DNA of 27,495 nt from Fomitopsis serialis (taxonomy: Eukaryota; Basidiomycota; Agaricomycetes; Polyporales; Fomitopsidaceae). The DNA is taken from contig NW_025955439.1 in the NCBI RefSeq assembly GCF_022376445.1, positions 1 through 27,495 on the forward strand, given 5' to 3'. The notes beneath the pieces were generated by a model. It was given only the letters and a program-made list of their open reading frames with translations, made no database searches and was not told where the DNA came from. Of this stretch, positions 18,934 through 27,495 are shown in pieces. Both the position numbers and the translations under genes were made by a program. Numbering within the stretch: position 1 is the first letter of the stretch; every line of letters starts with the position of its first letter.

Positions 18934-20441
18934 ATCTGGAATCCGGTCACTGTATCTGCCTCTCGCCCGTGTCTCGTCTCGCCTTGTCTCTTCAACCTCT
19001 TGGAGCTGCTGCAACGACCGCTCAGGTCACTCAACGTGCACATGCACTCGTCGGAACAGACGCCGTCATGCGAAGTCTCACAACTCGGGACTGTATTCCT
19101 CCTCTTTCTGTTGTACTCTGTGCTGTCGCATGTGCTGCTACACTTGTCGAACGTCATGATCCCGAACGCTCTCCGATGTAATACTACGATCCTGTAATCA
19201 GACGATGACATCCCCCCAGTCCTGCAATAGAGATGGCGAACTTTGAGAAACTCAGAAGCATCCCGGAAGATGTGGAAATTAAGCTTACACCGGATTTCCC
19301 CTCTGCACCTTGAGCTGAGGTCTGAGGCGATATCAACTGAATCGTATATTGTCTAGACAGGGTACATCGCTGACTGTAGCTACAGACGTTGCGGACGAGC
19401 GCTGGGCGCGCCGCCCGATCTGGCGATCTGGCGGTCGTCGCGACATTGATCCCGACGCGTGCTGCGTTCAAGTTCAAGTTGGACGCGACCTACAGGCGTC
19501 GTCTGCCCGACGACCTATTCGACGTCCAGCCTCTACAGTAGGGCGGACTGCGGCCGACGACTTGATGCAGGCAGGATCAATATAGAAGCCTTCTGAACAA
19601 AGCGGGCGCCCACAGAGGCCCACAGAAGCGGACACGCGCTGCTCGCACAGCCTTCCCCTTGTCTCTGCACCCTCTTCGTTGTGTATGAGCAGGGCTATGA
19701 GATGAGACGGATGTTGGTAACCTTCCCAGGTGTGTAAGCTGTATCATGATTAGGCGAACTGATTGACGGGAGTCCTAGACACAGGATCCGAGTCTGTCCT
19801 GTATCGGGGATAGGGTGTAGAAAGGACGTCAGGGCCTCCTGCGTCGTAGATGCACCAGACAGGGACAACAGACATGGCGTGCTTACCCCTAGCATCTGTT
19901 GTGCGGCGCCCGGTGCTGCTACACGCTAGCACTCACCATGGGGTTATGATTCAAGTTCACACTGCACCGGTAGAGGCAGCCGCCACAATTTCACCACCAG
20001 AATCGTGCCTTCAGTTGATGCATCCAATAAGGATCTCAAACCGACCGACATTAGAGGTGAGTGTTAATCCTGAAGTTGGTGTATAACATACGAATGGCTT
20101 AGCATTACCGTTCCGATCCAGGAGTATGCGGAGGATCCGCTTGCTGGTCATAGTTAGGACTCGGAAGTGCAAATCACCTGTTCGGGACCTGTTCCGCCGT
20201 TTGACCCGGAATTGCGCGTGTCCTCAAAAAGGTGGTGGTATAATGACGACGAGCATGCGATCCCCGACACGCAGCGGCGTCGCTGAACCTTTCCTCTTCC
20301 GGTACGCTTTCCCCTCGTTAGCTAAGATTCCTGCACTGACGGCCCCTGATATCACCGCCCAAACGGTCTGTTCTTCCGGCGGCAGAATGGCGATAACGAT
20401 CTCTCACGGAACCAATTTCCTAATGCTCGCTGTGGGTCCAC
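18934..20441. other. Spacer with coding-like fragments
   Basis: This 1.5-kb stretch has no intact gene that I can support. It holds a short start MANFEKLRSIPEDVEIKL at 19232 stopped by TGA after 26 codons, an open tail frame ending at 19540 (RAAFKFKLDATYRRRLPDDL...), and the fragment at 19946-20286 listed separately. They may be pieces of decayed genes or wrongly resolved exons. The part just before 20442 is pyrimidine-rich and probably holds the forkhead promoter and 5' UTR. Confidence 0.4.
19946..20286 (+). pseudogene. Possible gene remnant with in-frame stop
   Basis: A first exon 19946-20056 (37 codons, GTGAGT donor) joins in phase 0 to 20122 after a CCAG acceptor. The frame reads EYAEDPLAGHS, hits TAG at 20155-20157, and then stays open for 42 more codons with protein-like composition (PVPPFDPELRVSSKRWWYND) to TGA at 20284-20286. 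No family is recognised. It may be a decayed gene, or 5' exons of the forkhead gene with splicing I could not resolve. Confidence 0.25.
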
Positions 20442-22761
20442 ATGCCGAGTATGGACAACCTCCTCCTCCAGGCGCTTCTGCTCGCTCCCGACATTCCATC
20501 CACAACCACTACAGACCTCCTGCAGCCCCTCTACACCCCAAAGCCATGCGTATAGCTATGGTGAAAATTATTGCCCCGTCGATGGGCAGAATGCTGCTCG
20601 TCAGCTACCGCGCTGCCAACAATTCCAGCATAACCCGGATATCCTGGGCGCTAACAAATTCGCTCAAAACCAGGGTTTCAACGATGTCGGACAGACTGAC
20701 AACGCGTATGACACGATCCAGGCTGAGAGTGCGCAATAAGTGGCTGCAGGGGCAGCCGGTGCCACTCGGGGTCATCGGTTTGTACTTGAGGACGCTCGTG
20801 GACAGCTTCGTCGTGCGTTCGCGAACTATAGAGCGCCTGTGCCGTCTCTGTCGCCTCCAACGGCCTCGCCGCAGGCAAGTACCCTCTCTGCCCATCTGAT
20901 ATCTGAAACTCTCAACTAATTGTTCTCCAGCTGCCCGACACGAGGAGTGACTCGAGTAGCCCCGCTGGCTCGGTCGGGGGCCAGCCGAGCCGCCACGGCG
21001 GAGGCGGCGGAAACAGGAGCCCCCGGGACGTGTCTCATGTCCCAGGCGTTACAGGACAACCGCACAGAGCTCAGGGCTCACAGATGGGTGCAGTGATACC
21101 CGTTCAGGGCGAGCAAAACGCGTCGCCACAATCGATTAGCCCCGGGCCTCCCTACGGGGCATATATTCGGCGCGGCAGATTGGAGCAAACGGACTATGAG
21201 AATGTGGCCCATGGATGACGGGTAATGTACTCCAGCGTCCTCCGGTGCATCGATTGCATCGACAGGCGTCGTAGCGGGCCCATCGTCGCAGAACGTCTTC
21301 AACGTGCCGCGCCACGTCCAGGGCGGGGCCCTCCTGCATACCCGCAACCCCCTCGCTCCCTCAGACGCCACATCTCGATCTACGCACCCGCCAGCTCTCT
21401 CTAGACGATAGACCGGTGCATTACGGAGGGCACCTACAGCTGCCACAGCAACCGTATGGCGTGGCGCTGCCGATCCCACCATCTACGCCCATGGGACCCA
21501 TGGGCATCGGGGCCGTGCAGCAACCCCAGCTGCCTTTGACACACACCGCCGCCGCCATCCTGGGTGAGAACCTGACGCTGGGCATGTTATCCGACTCTCC
21601 GATTCCTGGTGAAAAGCCTAACTACCCCTACCCGACTCTAATCAGGGCGGCCATCCTCGGGAGTCCGCGCAGGGCTCTGACGCTGCAAGGGATATACAGG
21701 GCTCTCGAAGACAGATTCGAATGGTTTAGGGACCATCGAAATGACAGGGCATGGCAGGTGGGTGTTACCCAGGCATTGTGTTTACGCCACAGACACTGAC
21801 AAGAGGAGGGCAGAATTCAATCCGCCATAACCTGTCTCTGAACAAGATATTCCGCAGGCTGGCGAAGCCTATCACCGAACCCGGAAAGGGCAGCTACTGG
21901 ACCGTGGACTTCGCCGCAGGCGAGGGCAACAAGCGTGAGCGCAAGCGTTCCAAGCGCGCTCGCAGGACCGAGCAGGCGCGCCATGCCACCGAAAGCGATG
22001 CCCCTTCCTCCTCGCGCCAGATGGAGGAACACGGCAGTAGCAGCGATGACGAAGGTGACAACCAATCCGTGTCGACCTCCCAGAGCCAGAGCCTCCCTCC
22101 AACGCCGTATATCGGCCGATCGTTCTACGAGGAACTGCCTGTCGACCCAGCGCTGCTCGACCAAGGTCACATTGTCGGACATGGCCGCATGTTCCCGCAG
22201 AGGAGCCCCAGGATGGGCCCGGCACCGTATGCGCGCCCGGCCTTCCCGATGCCCATCCCTGCGTCTTCAAATCATGAGTCTCGCTTCGCTGCGCTCGGTC
22301 AGTTTTCCTTGCGCCCAGGTCAGACTACGACGTTCGGAGATCTGCCTTTCGATCCGCGCGCATCTGGTCTCGATGCCTGGGAGGCTTCCTTCATGGCAGG
22401 ACCTCCTGTGCCGCCCACCTGGGGCACCCAGGCTTCTGCGCCGCCGATGTTCAATCCGTCATTCCAACCCTCTAGGCCTACTCCCGGGGCCGGATATCAG
22501 CCGCAGATGAGAGGGCGCCCTGTTCGGTCTGTGACAGATCCTGCCACCACGACTTCGAGTCCTATTGGTACCCCGGCGGGTGTCCAATCCAGCCCATCTC
22601 ACCACGGCGCTCTCACCGTCTCCGCCGAGAGCCTGGCGTCTGCTACTGGCGCGAGCTCAAGCGCTACCTCTGAAGCTGGAAGCGTCCACAACGTCGCTGG
22701 GCCCAGCGTACCCCAGGTTTATAAGCGCGAAAGCAGCTCCTCTTCCTCGTCCCAGGGGTAA
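20442..22761 (+). CDS. Forkhead-box transcription factor
   Basis: Winged-helix DNA-binding regulator. Model exons: 20442-20549, 20590-20674, 20750-20874, 20931-21203, 21275-21757, 21814-22761 (2022 nt, 673 aa, phases consistent). The forkhead domain lies at about 310-395: [17 protein letters not shown], then [17 protein letters not shown], then [17 protein letters not shown] and GKGSYWTVD. Helix 3 ([10 protein letters not shown]), which reads the DNA, is fully kept and begins exactly at the last exon. A basic patch follows ([12 protein letters not shown], likely nuclear signal), then a long Pro/Ser-rich tail with a Ser run before TAA. The last two exons are firm. The first four are less so: one intron needs a GTTTCA donor to avoid TAA at 20737, one uses GC-AG ends, and 21204-21274 was chosen to skip stops. 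The exact DNA target and pathway are not deducible. Confidence 0.85.
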
Positions 22762-23614
22762 GCAGCTCGTCATCGTTGACTATGACCCGCTGCAGTACGC
22801 CAATACCCCATGCTGTCGACGACTCATCGCTAGCCCCGCACCAGGTGCCTGTTCTCGTCAAATCGCTATGCATGTCAATATCGCGCTAACCGCCAAGCCT
22901 CGCCGTCTGCATGAAAACAAGTCACATCTCGCTATCATCATCCTCATGCTATCTTGCTTTCGTGTTTCGCAAAATCGCAGCCTCAACCCCACTCTCAAAC
23001 TCTGCTTTCAAATGCGCCTCAATTCTATTTGGCATCCTCGTCTCCTGCAATCCGTGGGAGAATCAGTTTCCCCCTTCTGTACCAGATGTCCAGTTCTGCC
23101 ATTGGGGAACACATCGCTGTCTATACCAAACCAAGTCTGTATTTTATTGTGAGTGTCCGGTGTACAATTACGGTCTCGGTGATCTTTGCTCTGTCCTGCT
23201 ATATCAAACCTGCTCTCGCATCCAAAGAAAGGGAAAGTCTCGGATCGTTAACGGATTGCGGTCCCCCCCCCCACTCTACATGCTGTGCTGTACGGATTTC
23301 CGGCTTTACCTGTGCCCCTGTGAATATCTGCTGTGTAGCATCGTCGTGTTAAATGCCTGCTGTCATGTACATAGTTTGTAAGTGTCTATAGCGTTAGCCA
23401 ACAACATAGCGTCACCGTGACGTCCTTTCGCGGCTCTACAGGGCGGAGGTCGACAAGGTAGGCTATGGATGCCGGCGAAGGACACCGAAACTTTGCCGAT
23501 GAACGCGTTACATCTCACAGCGCTGAACAGAGTGCATGGTCGGCGTGTCCAAAGAGACTTTAATCATAGGGACGTATGAGGTACGACTACGAACGAATAT
23601 TCTACGCTTCATCA
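22762..23614. other. Convergent 3' spacer, pyrimidine-rich
   Basis: This spacer lies between the forkhead stop and the F-box stop. The first ~600 bases are C/T-rich on the plus strand and open for 157 codons (22911-23381) with Cys/Leu/Ser-heavy composition typical of a translated UTR; I read it as forkhead 3' UTR. It contains a run of ten C at 23273-23282. No gene is supported. Confidence 0.55.
23273..23282 (+). repeat. C10 homopolymer
   Basis: Ten consecutive C bases in the probable forkhead 3' UTR. Such a run is prone to length change and to sequencing error. Confidence 0.9.
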
Positions 23615-24912
23615 TTATGCGACTCTTGTCCACTCGTCATCTGGGTAACTTGGTAGTCTGACTCGGTCCATCACTTTGCCTTCCCGCAGTTCATACATCA
23701 TCGGTTCGTTCATCTCGCCATAAAATATGAACCTTCGCAACGAGCGACAGGCCACCGCGACGTCCTCTGCGAATTGCTGGATTTCCTCCTGCAACAATGG
23801 GAAGGGGCACATCCACGTTGCCTCCCAGACGAAAGTCTCCAGCGTCAGGCCGGGCCGCAAGAAAGGACGGGTGTCATAGACGTCCATGCTCGTGAGCGTC
23901 GGCACCCGGCGACCCTTGCATGTCGTGCGCGTGAGCAACCGTGCCCTCGTGTGAGCATACTAGTAGCGTTACTCACGAAGTGGAACCCGACCACGTCGCG
24001 GACTTCGAGGTATTTCAAACATTTGGGAAGACCGCGGCGGAATGCGACGGCAGGAATGGTTTCTTCATCCTCCCCGATGCGGCTCTCAGCCATCTTGAAG
24101 CTGATCAGTTGGTCGCCGAGCAAGTAGAGTATCTCGTCGATCTCTCTTTGGGGAAGCATTCCGACTGCGAGGTGCGTGATGCCGCGTGCGGAGCGAGCGA
24201 AAGGATGGTATCCTGTCTCGCAGCTCAGATACTTGAGGTGGTTGAGGGCGGTGGCCGGGATGCGAGGTACAGGCTCGGTGCCGCCCACGCTGTTCCATTG
24301 CAGGAAAGTGATGTCTGGTTGTTGTGTAAACAACTTGACGATCTCCGGTGTGAATGGTGCGTTTGTGTCGAGGACACGGAGTCGGAACGGACACAGGGCC
24401 CCAAGTTGTTCCAGCACAGGCAAGAGTCTTGTCGTATTGGTGTTGTCGAACAAAGTCAAGGCGAGTCCCTTCAAATTCGGAACTATGCGGAAGATGTCCA
24501 CCAGCGCTGCAACCGCCCTCTTCTTGACTCGACTTTCGCGCTGTGGATCTCTAGCGCGTGCACCATGCGTGCACGTCGCACTGAAGCCTGGAGCGCGGAA
24601 TGTATAGCCAGAATATGCCGGGTTCGCCACCGCTTCAAGACGATCACCCTGTACAGGTACGGGTCGGCTTCTCTGTGAGCCACTCGACATATGAGGCTGG
24701 ATGAGAGAAGGGTATCGCAGTCGTCCACATTCGCGAAAACGAGCGACCATAGCTCGGGCGGGAGTTCACGAGGCTGAGGGGCGGGGGCTGGGCTCCGTCA
24801 GAGCCCGTATGTGTATGCGTCTGCTTAGACTGGAATGTATCAGTATCGCGGTGTCTGATGACCCTCATACAGGTCTCACCTTCTTCGTCTTATGCTTACG
24901 GCTTGTCTTCAT
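23615..24912 (-). CDS. F-box protein
   Basis: Probable substrate adaptor of an SCF ubiquitin ligase. The model has exons 24912-24880, 24773-24582, 24540-23977, 23914-23615 (1089 nt, 362 aa, all phase 0). The F-box is near the N-terminus: PRELPPELWSLVFANV, then LICRVAHREADPYLYRVI. The rest has Leu-rich stretches such as IVPNLKGLALTLFDN, LEQLGALCPFRLRVLDTN and LNHLKYLSCE, like the degenerate leucine-rich part of basidiomycete F-box proteins. The first exon (MKTSRKHKTKK) lies behind a 106-nt intron and its frame is open upstream to 25155, so an earlier start is possible. The 41-nt intron at 24581-24541 is the least certain point: without it the F-box frame and the Leu-rich frame are out of register, so a 1-nt indel is the other explanation. 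Orphan adaptors of this kind are numerous in these fungi, and the target is unknown. Confidence 0.8.
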
Positions 24913-25510
24913 CTTGGCGGGGTGTAGGTACGCGAGAAAGGCGACGTGCGACGTCGCTGGGTGAAGCAAGGCGGTACCTGCGAGGTTTCTGCAGAGGAAG
25001 ATATAAGGCGTGCCACTCAAGTGCCACTGGTAAGGCTTTGTCCCTTCGAACCTAGATTCTGACATGAAATTGGTCGCCATCAGCCGCTCTTTTGTATAAG
25101 GGATCTTGAAGATAACTGATGCCGCCACAGCCACTGGTAGGGACCTTATTGACATAATAGGCGTGCATTGTTCGGGCTGCGGTTAAACATTTCCAAGCGT
25201 CCTTGTTGGCCGATATATGGGTACAACGCCATGTCTAAGCTCTTGTTTATATGTGACGAGTTTTTGCCCTTGCCGTAAGTTATTGAAGTTGATGATTGTA
25301 AGAGCATGCTAAGCCACAAACCAGTTGGTCGCTGTCTCATGGTGACAACCCAGTGGTAACTAGCGTAGTACTTCAGGGCACCGCAGTACGACCCGCATCA
25401 TGCACGACAGTGAACAGTGATGCTACGAGCATGTTGTCGTTGGAAGTTAATTTTTATCCTTGTGACGATCCTGCTTTTCATCAGCGCATGATATACTGGG
25501 CGCCATATGG
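24913..25510. other. Intergenic between two minus-strand genes
   Basis: These 598 bases should hold the F-box promoter and the ALKBH7-like 3' UTR. The part to 25155 is open in frame with the F-box first exon (MSESRFEGTKPYQW and others) but shows no domain. Beyond that I see nothing. Confidence 0.45.
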
Positions 25511-26433
25511 TCAATGACGCACCCTGACCATGATACTCATGCGTTGCCCGCCATTGTATTGCTTGCCGCCAAATTGCCCGTTCAGGAGAACGGAATGCTG
25601 GAAGTCGAATCGTGTCGTATCTCTGCCCAGAGATGAGCCCATGGATTCCTGCTGATCAGCCGAGGCTTACCGTTGGATGTACACACTTCCGGACTGGAGT
25701 GGTAATGTATAAATCTCCTCAGGATTCGAGATGTTCTCTAATTTGAGAAGGCGCGGCGCCCCTAGGCTTATACCCAGTATCCACGAGCCGCTGGCTCCGA
25801 CGTTGTCTACGTGAGGCTTGCATCGTGCTGCAATCAACGAGAGGCATTCGTAGCTGCTGAACCAGACATACACTTATTTCGCCGTCGGAAGCAAGGTGGA
25901 GAAGGTGTGTCTGAACATTCGGGCTAGGGTAGATGGCTTCCAGACGGTCTAGGGCGGGCAGCAGGTCCTCCGCAACTTCTGATCGCAAGGACGATACATG
26001 CATCTCTCTAAATCGTCTGATGACACCGTCATAGTGTCCCTACGTAGCGATGGTAAGCGTTATCGTCTCATAAGCTTACCTGTTGTCAACCCCGACATAC
26101 CTCCTGGAAGTCGTAGTATTCATCAGGCAGGAATAGTGACTGGACGGACACTCTATCGTCTGTAGTGCCGCTGGTTGGACGAGTCCGCATGAGCTCCTTC
26201 CGCCGTAGCCTGAACGACCTCCTCTCCGAAATATCAAGTTTCCGAAGCGCAACATCTAGCAGAGCACGCTGTTCGCGTATAGAGAAGAAGTCCGGGAAGT
26301 ATTGGAGGTCCGCGGGTAAGCCCAGGCGGGTAGCCTGCTGAAGTCTCCTAGCGGTAGTTGAGATATGTCGCGAGTAGATGATAGATACTGAATTGGCATG
26401 ACGGAGATTGCAGGCGAGCTTCCGCGCGAGCAT
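25511..26433 (-). CDS. ALKBH7-like Fe(II)/2-oxoglutarate dioxygenase, mitochondrial
   Basis: AlkB-fold dioxygenase closest in motif order to mammalian ALKBH7, a mitochondrial protein linked to necrotic cell death and fat metabolism. Exons: 26433-26101, 26039-25872, 25816-25671, 25622-25511 (759 nt, 252 aa, close to the ~220 aa of ALKBH7). The chosen start gives MLARKLACNLRHANSVS and SRHISTTARR, a good Arg/Ser-rich presequence; the frame is open further upstream (ATG at 26559), but a Cys-rich extension would hide it. LQYFPDFFSIREQRALL opens the fold, then GHYDGVIRRFREMH and HLLHLASDGEIS. Iron ligands are H169 and D171 (PHVDN) and H225 (RFDFQHSV); R243 (GQRMSIMVR) is the 2-oxoglutarate anchor. 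GASGSWILGISLG lies between them. One intron uses an AAG acceptor just before PHVD. Confidence 0.9.
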
Positions 26434-26938
26434 GGTCAACCACTGGTCGTCGCCTACAAGCTCGGCGAATGCTTGACAGTCAGGGGTGCTGCACGTGACC
26501 AATGGACTCGACATTGGACAATCATGGCACTGGCGCCGGCACTGGCACTCTGTTGGCATGAGCAAGAGACGACCACATGTATTTCCTGGATATAGCGCGA
26601 AGACGACACGGGAGAAAATGTCTGGTGAGCTTTATCTTGGTAAGTGTGCGCGGGAGACAGCTGAGGATGTGATGTGTGCCAATTGAAGAGAAGGATGAGC
26701 TCGCAGACTGAGTGAGTGCAGAGTCCACGCGATGCGCACATGTACGTAACATCAGTACTTAAGTACTTAAAGTTCACTCAGTCGATATGTTCCTTTCTTC
26801 TTGTCCTTCATCACACCCTCATCATTGTCTGATCCCGAGCAGGAAGGATCCAGCTGTCTTACACAATGAAGGTGCGCAAATCCCCGTCTTGACTGGGTAG
26901 TTGACCATTCATCCGTTGCGGTGTAGGTTGAATACAAC
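26434..26938. promoter_or_regulatory. Divergent promoter region
   Basis: This 505-bp spacer lies between the ALKBH7-like gene (minus) and the membrane-protein gene (plus). A 14-bp palindrome AGTACTTAAGTACT occurs at 26754-26767, roughly mid-spacer. No TATA box is obvious. If the ALKBH7-like gene starts at the upstream ATG (26559), the spacer is 380 bp. Confidence 0.45.
26754..26767. repeat. 14-bp perfect palindrome
   Basis: AGTACTTAAGTACT reads the same on both strands and lies in the divergent spacer. It could be a dimeric factor site; nothing else supports this. Confidence 0.4.
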
Positions 26939-27495
26939 ATGGACGACGGTGAATGGCAGGATGTCCCAGAAGTAGACTTTGCGCCGTTGTCACAGACCCA
27001 GTCGGCGTCGTCGAGCCCAATCGGCGTGCAAAAGGCCATCCGCAGACGCAAGACTCACAAGACGGCGAGCCTCACGCGCACGCCTTCCGTATCGTCTCGA
27101 CGATCCGCGACGCCCGTGGTGCCACTGCGAGAAGAGACACCTACCCTAGTGGATTACGAGCAAATGCAGCGGGATGTCCTTTCTGGTGCATCGTTCATAG
27201 TATCCTACATCGTGAACGTCCTGGCGATCGCCAAGTTCTGGCTGCTGAAGAAGCCACTCGCGGTCCTCGCCTTTGTTGTGACCCTGGGGCTTCTGTAAGG
27301 TGCGTCGCAGACAAGTCCCGCTTTCCACTTTCGCCTATGTGCATTATCCCCGGCATCTCATCCAGTACGTTCTGGACCGGTGCCACTGCATCCGGTTCGG
27401 TCACCACGGCAGAAGCCGAGTCAGCGAACTTCGCCCAGCTTGTCAAGCTGCAAGACAGCTTTCGAGAGCATCATGGATGCGAACGTGCGCACGGG
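26939..27495 (+). CDS. Membrane protein of unknown function, 5' part only
   Basis: Exon 1 is 26939-27294 (GTAAGG donor) and exon 2 runs from 27366 to the window edge, open in phase 2. The ATG context is ACAACATGG. The N-terminus (MDDGEWQDVPEVDFAPLSQ) is acidic, followed by a basic Ser/Thr/Arg region (about 30-65), then a hydrophobic zone at about 77-120 that can form two short helices, FIVSYIVNVLAIAKFWLL and LAVLAFVVTLGLL, split by KKP. Exon 2 begins LTFWTGATASGS and looks soluble. There is no signal peptide. I recognise no family; the rest lies outside the window. Confidence 0.65.

Noticed and set aside
20126..20899. 257-codon plus ORF upstream of the forkhead domain
   Set aside because: Arg/Ser-rich out-of-frame reading. 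The frame that links to the forkhead domain is a different one in this region.
22911..23381. 157-codon plus ORF downstream of the forkhead gene
   Set aside because: Cys/Leu/Ser-heavy composition from a C/T-rich 3' UTR, a homopolymer inside, no domain, and no separate promoter.
23941..24678. 245-codon plus ORF opposite the F-box gene
   Set aside because: Antisense of the Leu-rich exon; the minus strand carries the F-box motif and matching splice sites.
1..27495. CRISPR array, tRNA/rRNA genes, LTR or terminal-inverted-repeat transposon
   Set aside because: No regularly spaced repeats, no cloverleaf-like sequence with A and B boxes, and no reverse transcriptase or transposase motif were found by eye. 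A tRNAscan and repeat search would settle it.

Overview
The window is nuclear DNA of a filamentous basidiomycete, most likely an Agaricomycete wood-decay or litter fungus. The signs are gene density near one gene per 2.5 kb, coding GC bias, and many 40-75 nt introns with GT-AG ends and CTNAC-like branch points. The gene content fits: a secreted bicupin oxalate decarboxylase, a type I metacaspase with a Pro/Gly/Tyr-rich prodomain, and a tandem pair of DUF6533-type membrane proteins. No prokaryotic, viral or CRISPR-like structure was seen. Exon models were built by hand; for the main genes all exon phases add up to one open frame.

Layout, left to right. 1-1072: mostly non-coding, with one doubtful two-exon ORF. 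1073-3599 (-): metacaspase, 18 exons. 4002-6262 (-): 672-aa low-complexity protein of unknown function. 7001-9136 (+): oxalate decarboxylase, 16 exons, diverging from the previous gene. 9469-12256 (+): cytosolic methionyl-tRNA synthetase with a C-terminal WHEP-like helix pair and two 8-nt exons, behind a promoter with three ACGCGT boxes. 12614-14267 and 15072-16759 (-): two recent copies of a seven-helix DUF6533-like gene; the left copy has an in-frame TGA at codon 52, the right copy is open but has a replaced C-terminal tail and is flanked by ~50-bp direct repeats. 17664-18933 (+): acidic Ser/Asp-rich protein. 18934-20441: mostly non-coding, with broken coding-like fragments. 20442-22761 (+): forkhead transcription factor. 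23615-24912 (-): F-box protein. 25511-26433 (-): mitochondrial ALKBH7-like Fe(II)/2-oxoglutarate dioxygenase. 26939-window end (+): start of a membrane protein.

The genes do not form an obvious pathway or cluster. They look like a housekeeping neighbourhood (MetRS, ALKBH7-like, F-box, forkhead) into which a lineage-specific family expanded (the DUF6533 pair). Metacaspase and ALKBH7-like proteins are both tied to regulated cell death in other eukaryotes, but their distance here (about 22 kb) gives no reason to link them. I found no convincing new defence or mobile system. The strongest new observations are the tandem DUF6533 pair with one nonsense-broken and one tail-swapped member, the 8- and 11-nt microexons, and a substituted lid residue in the oxalate decarboxylase.
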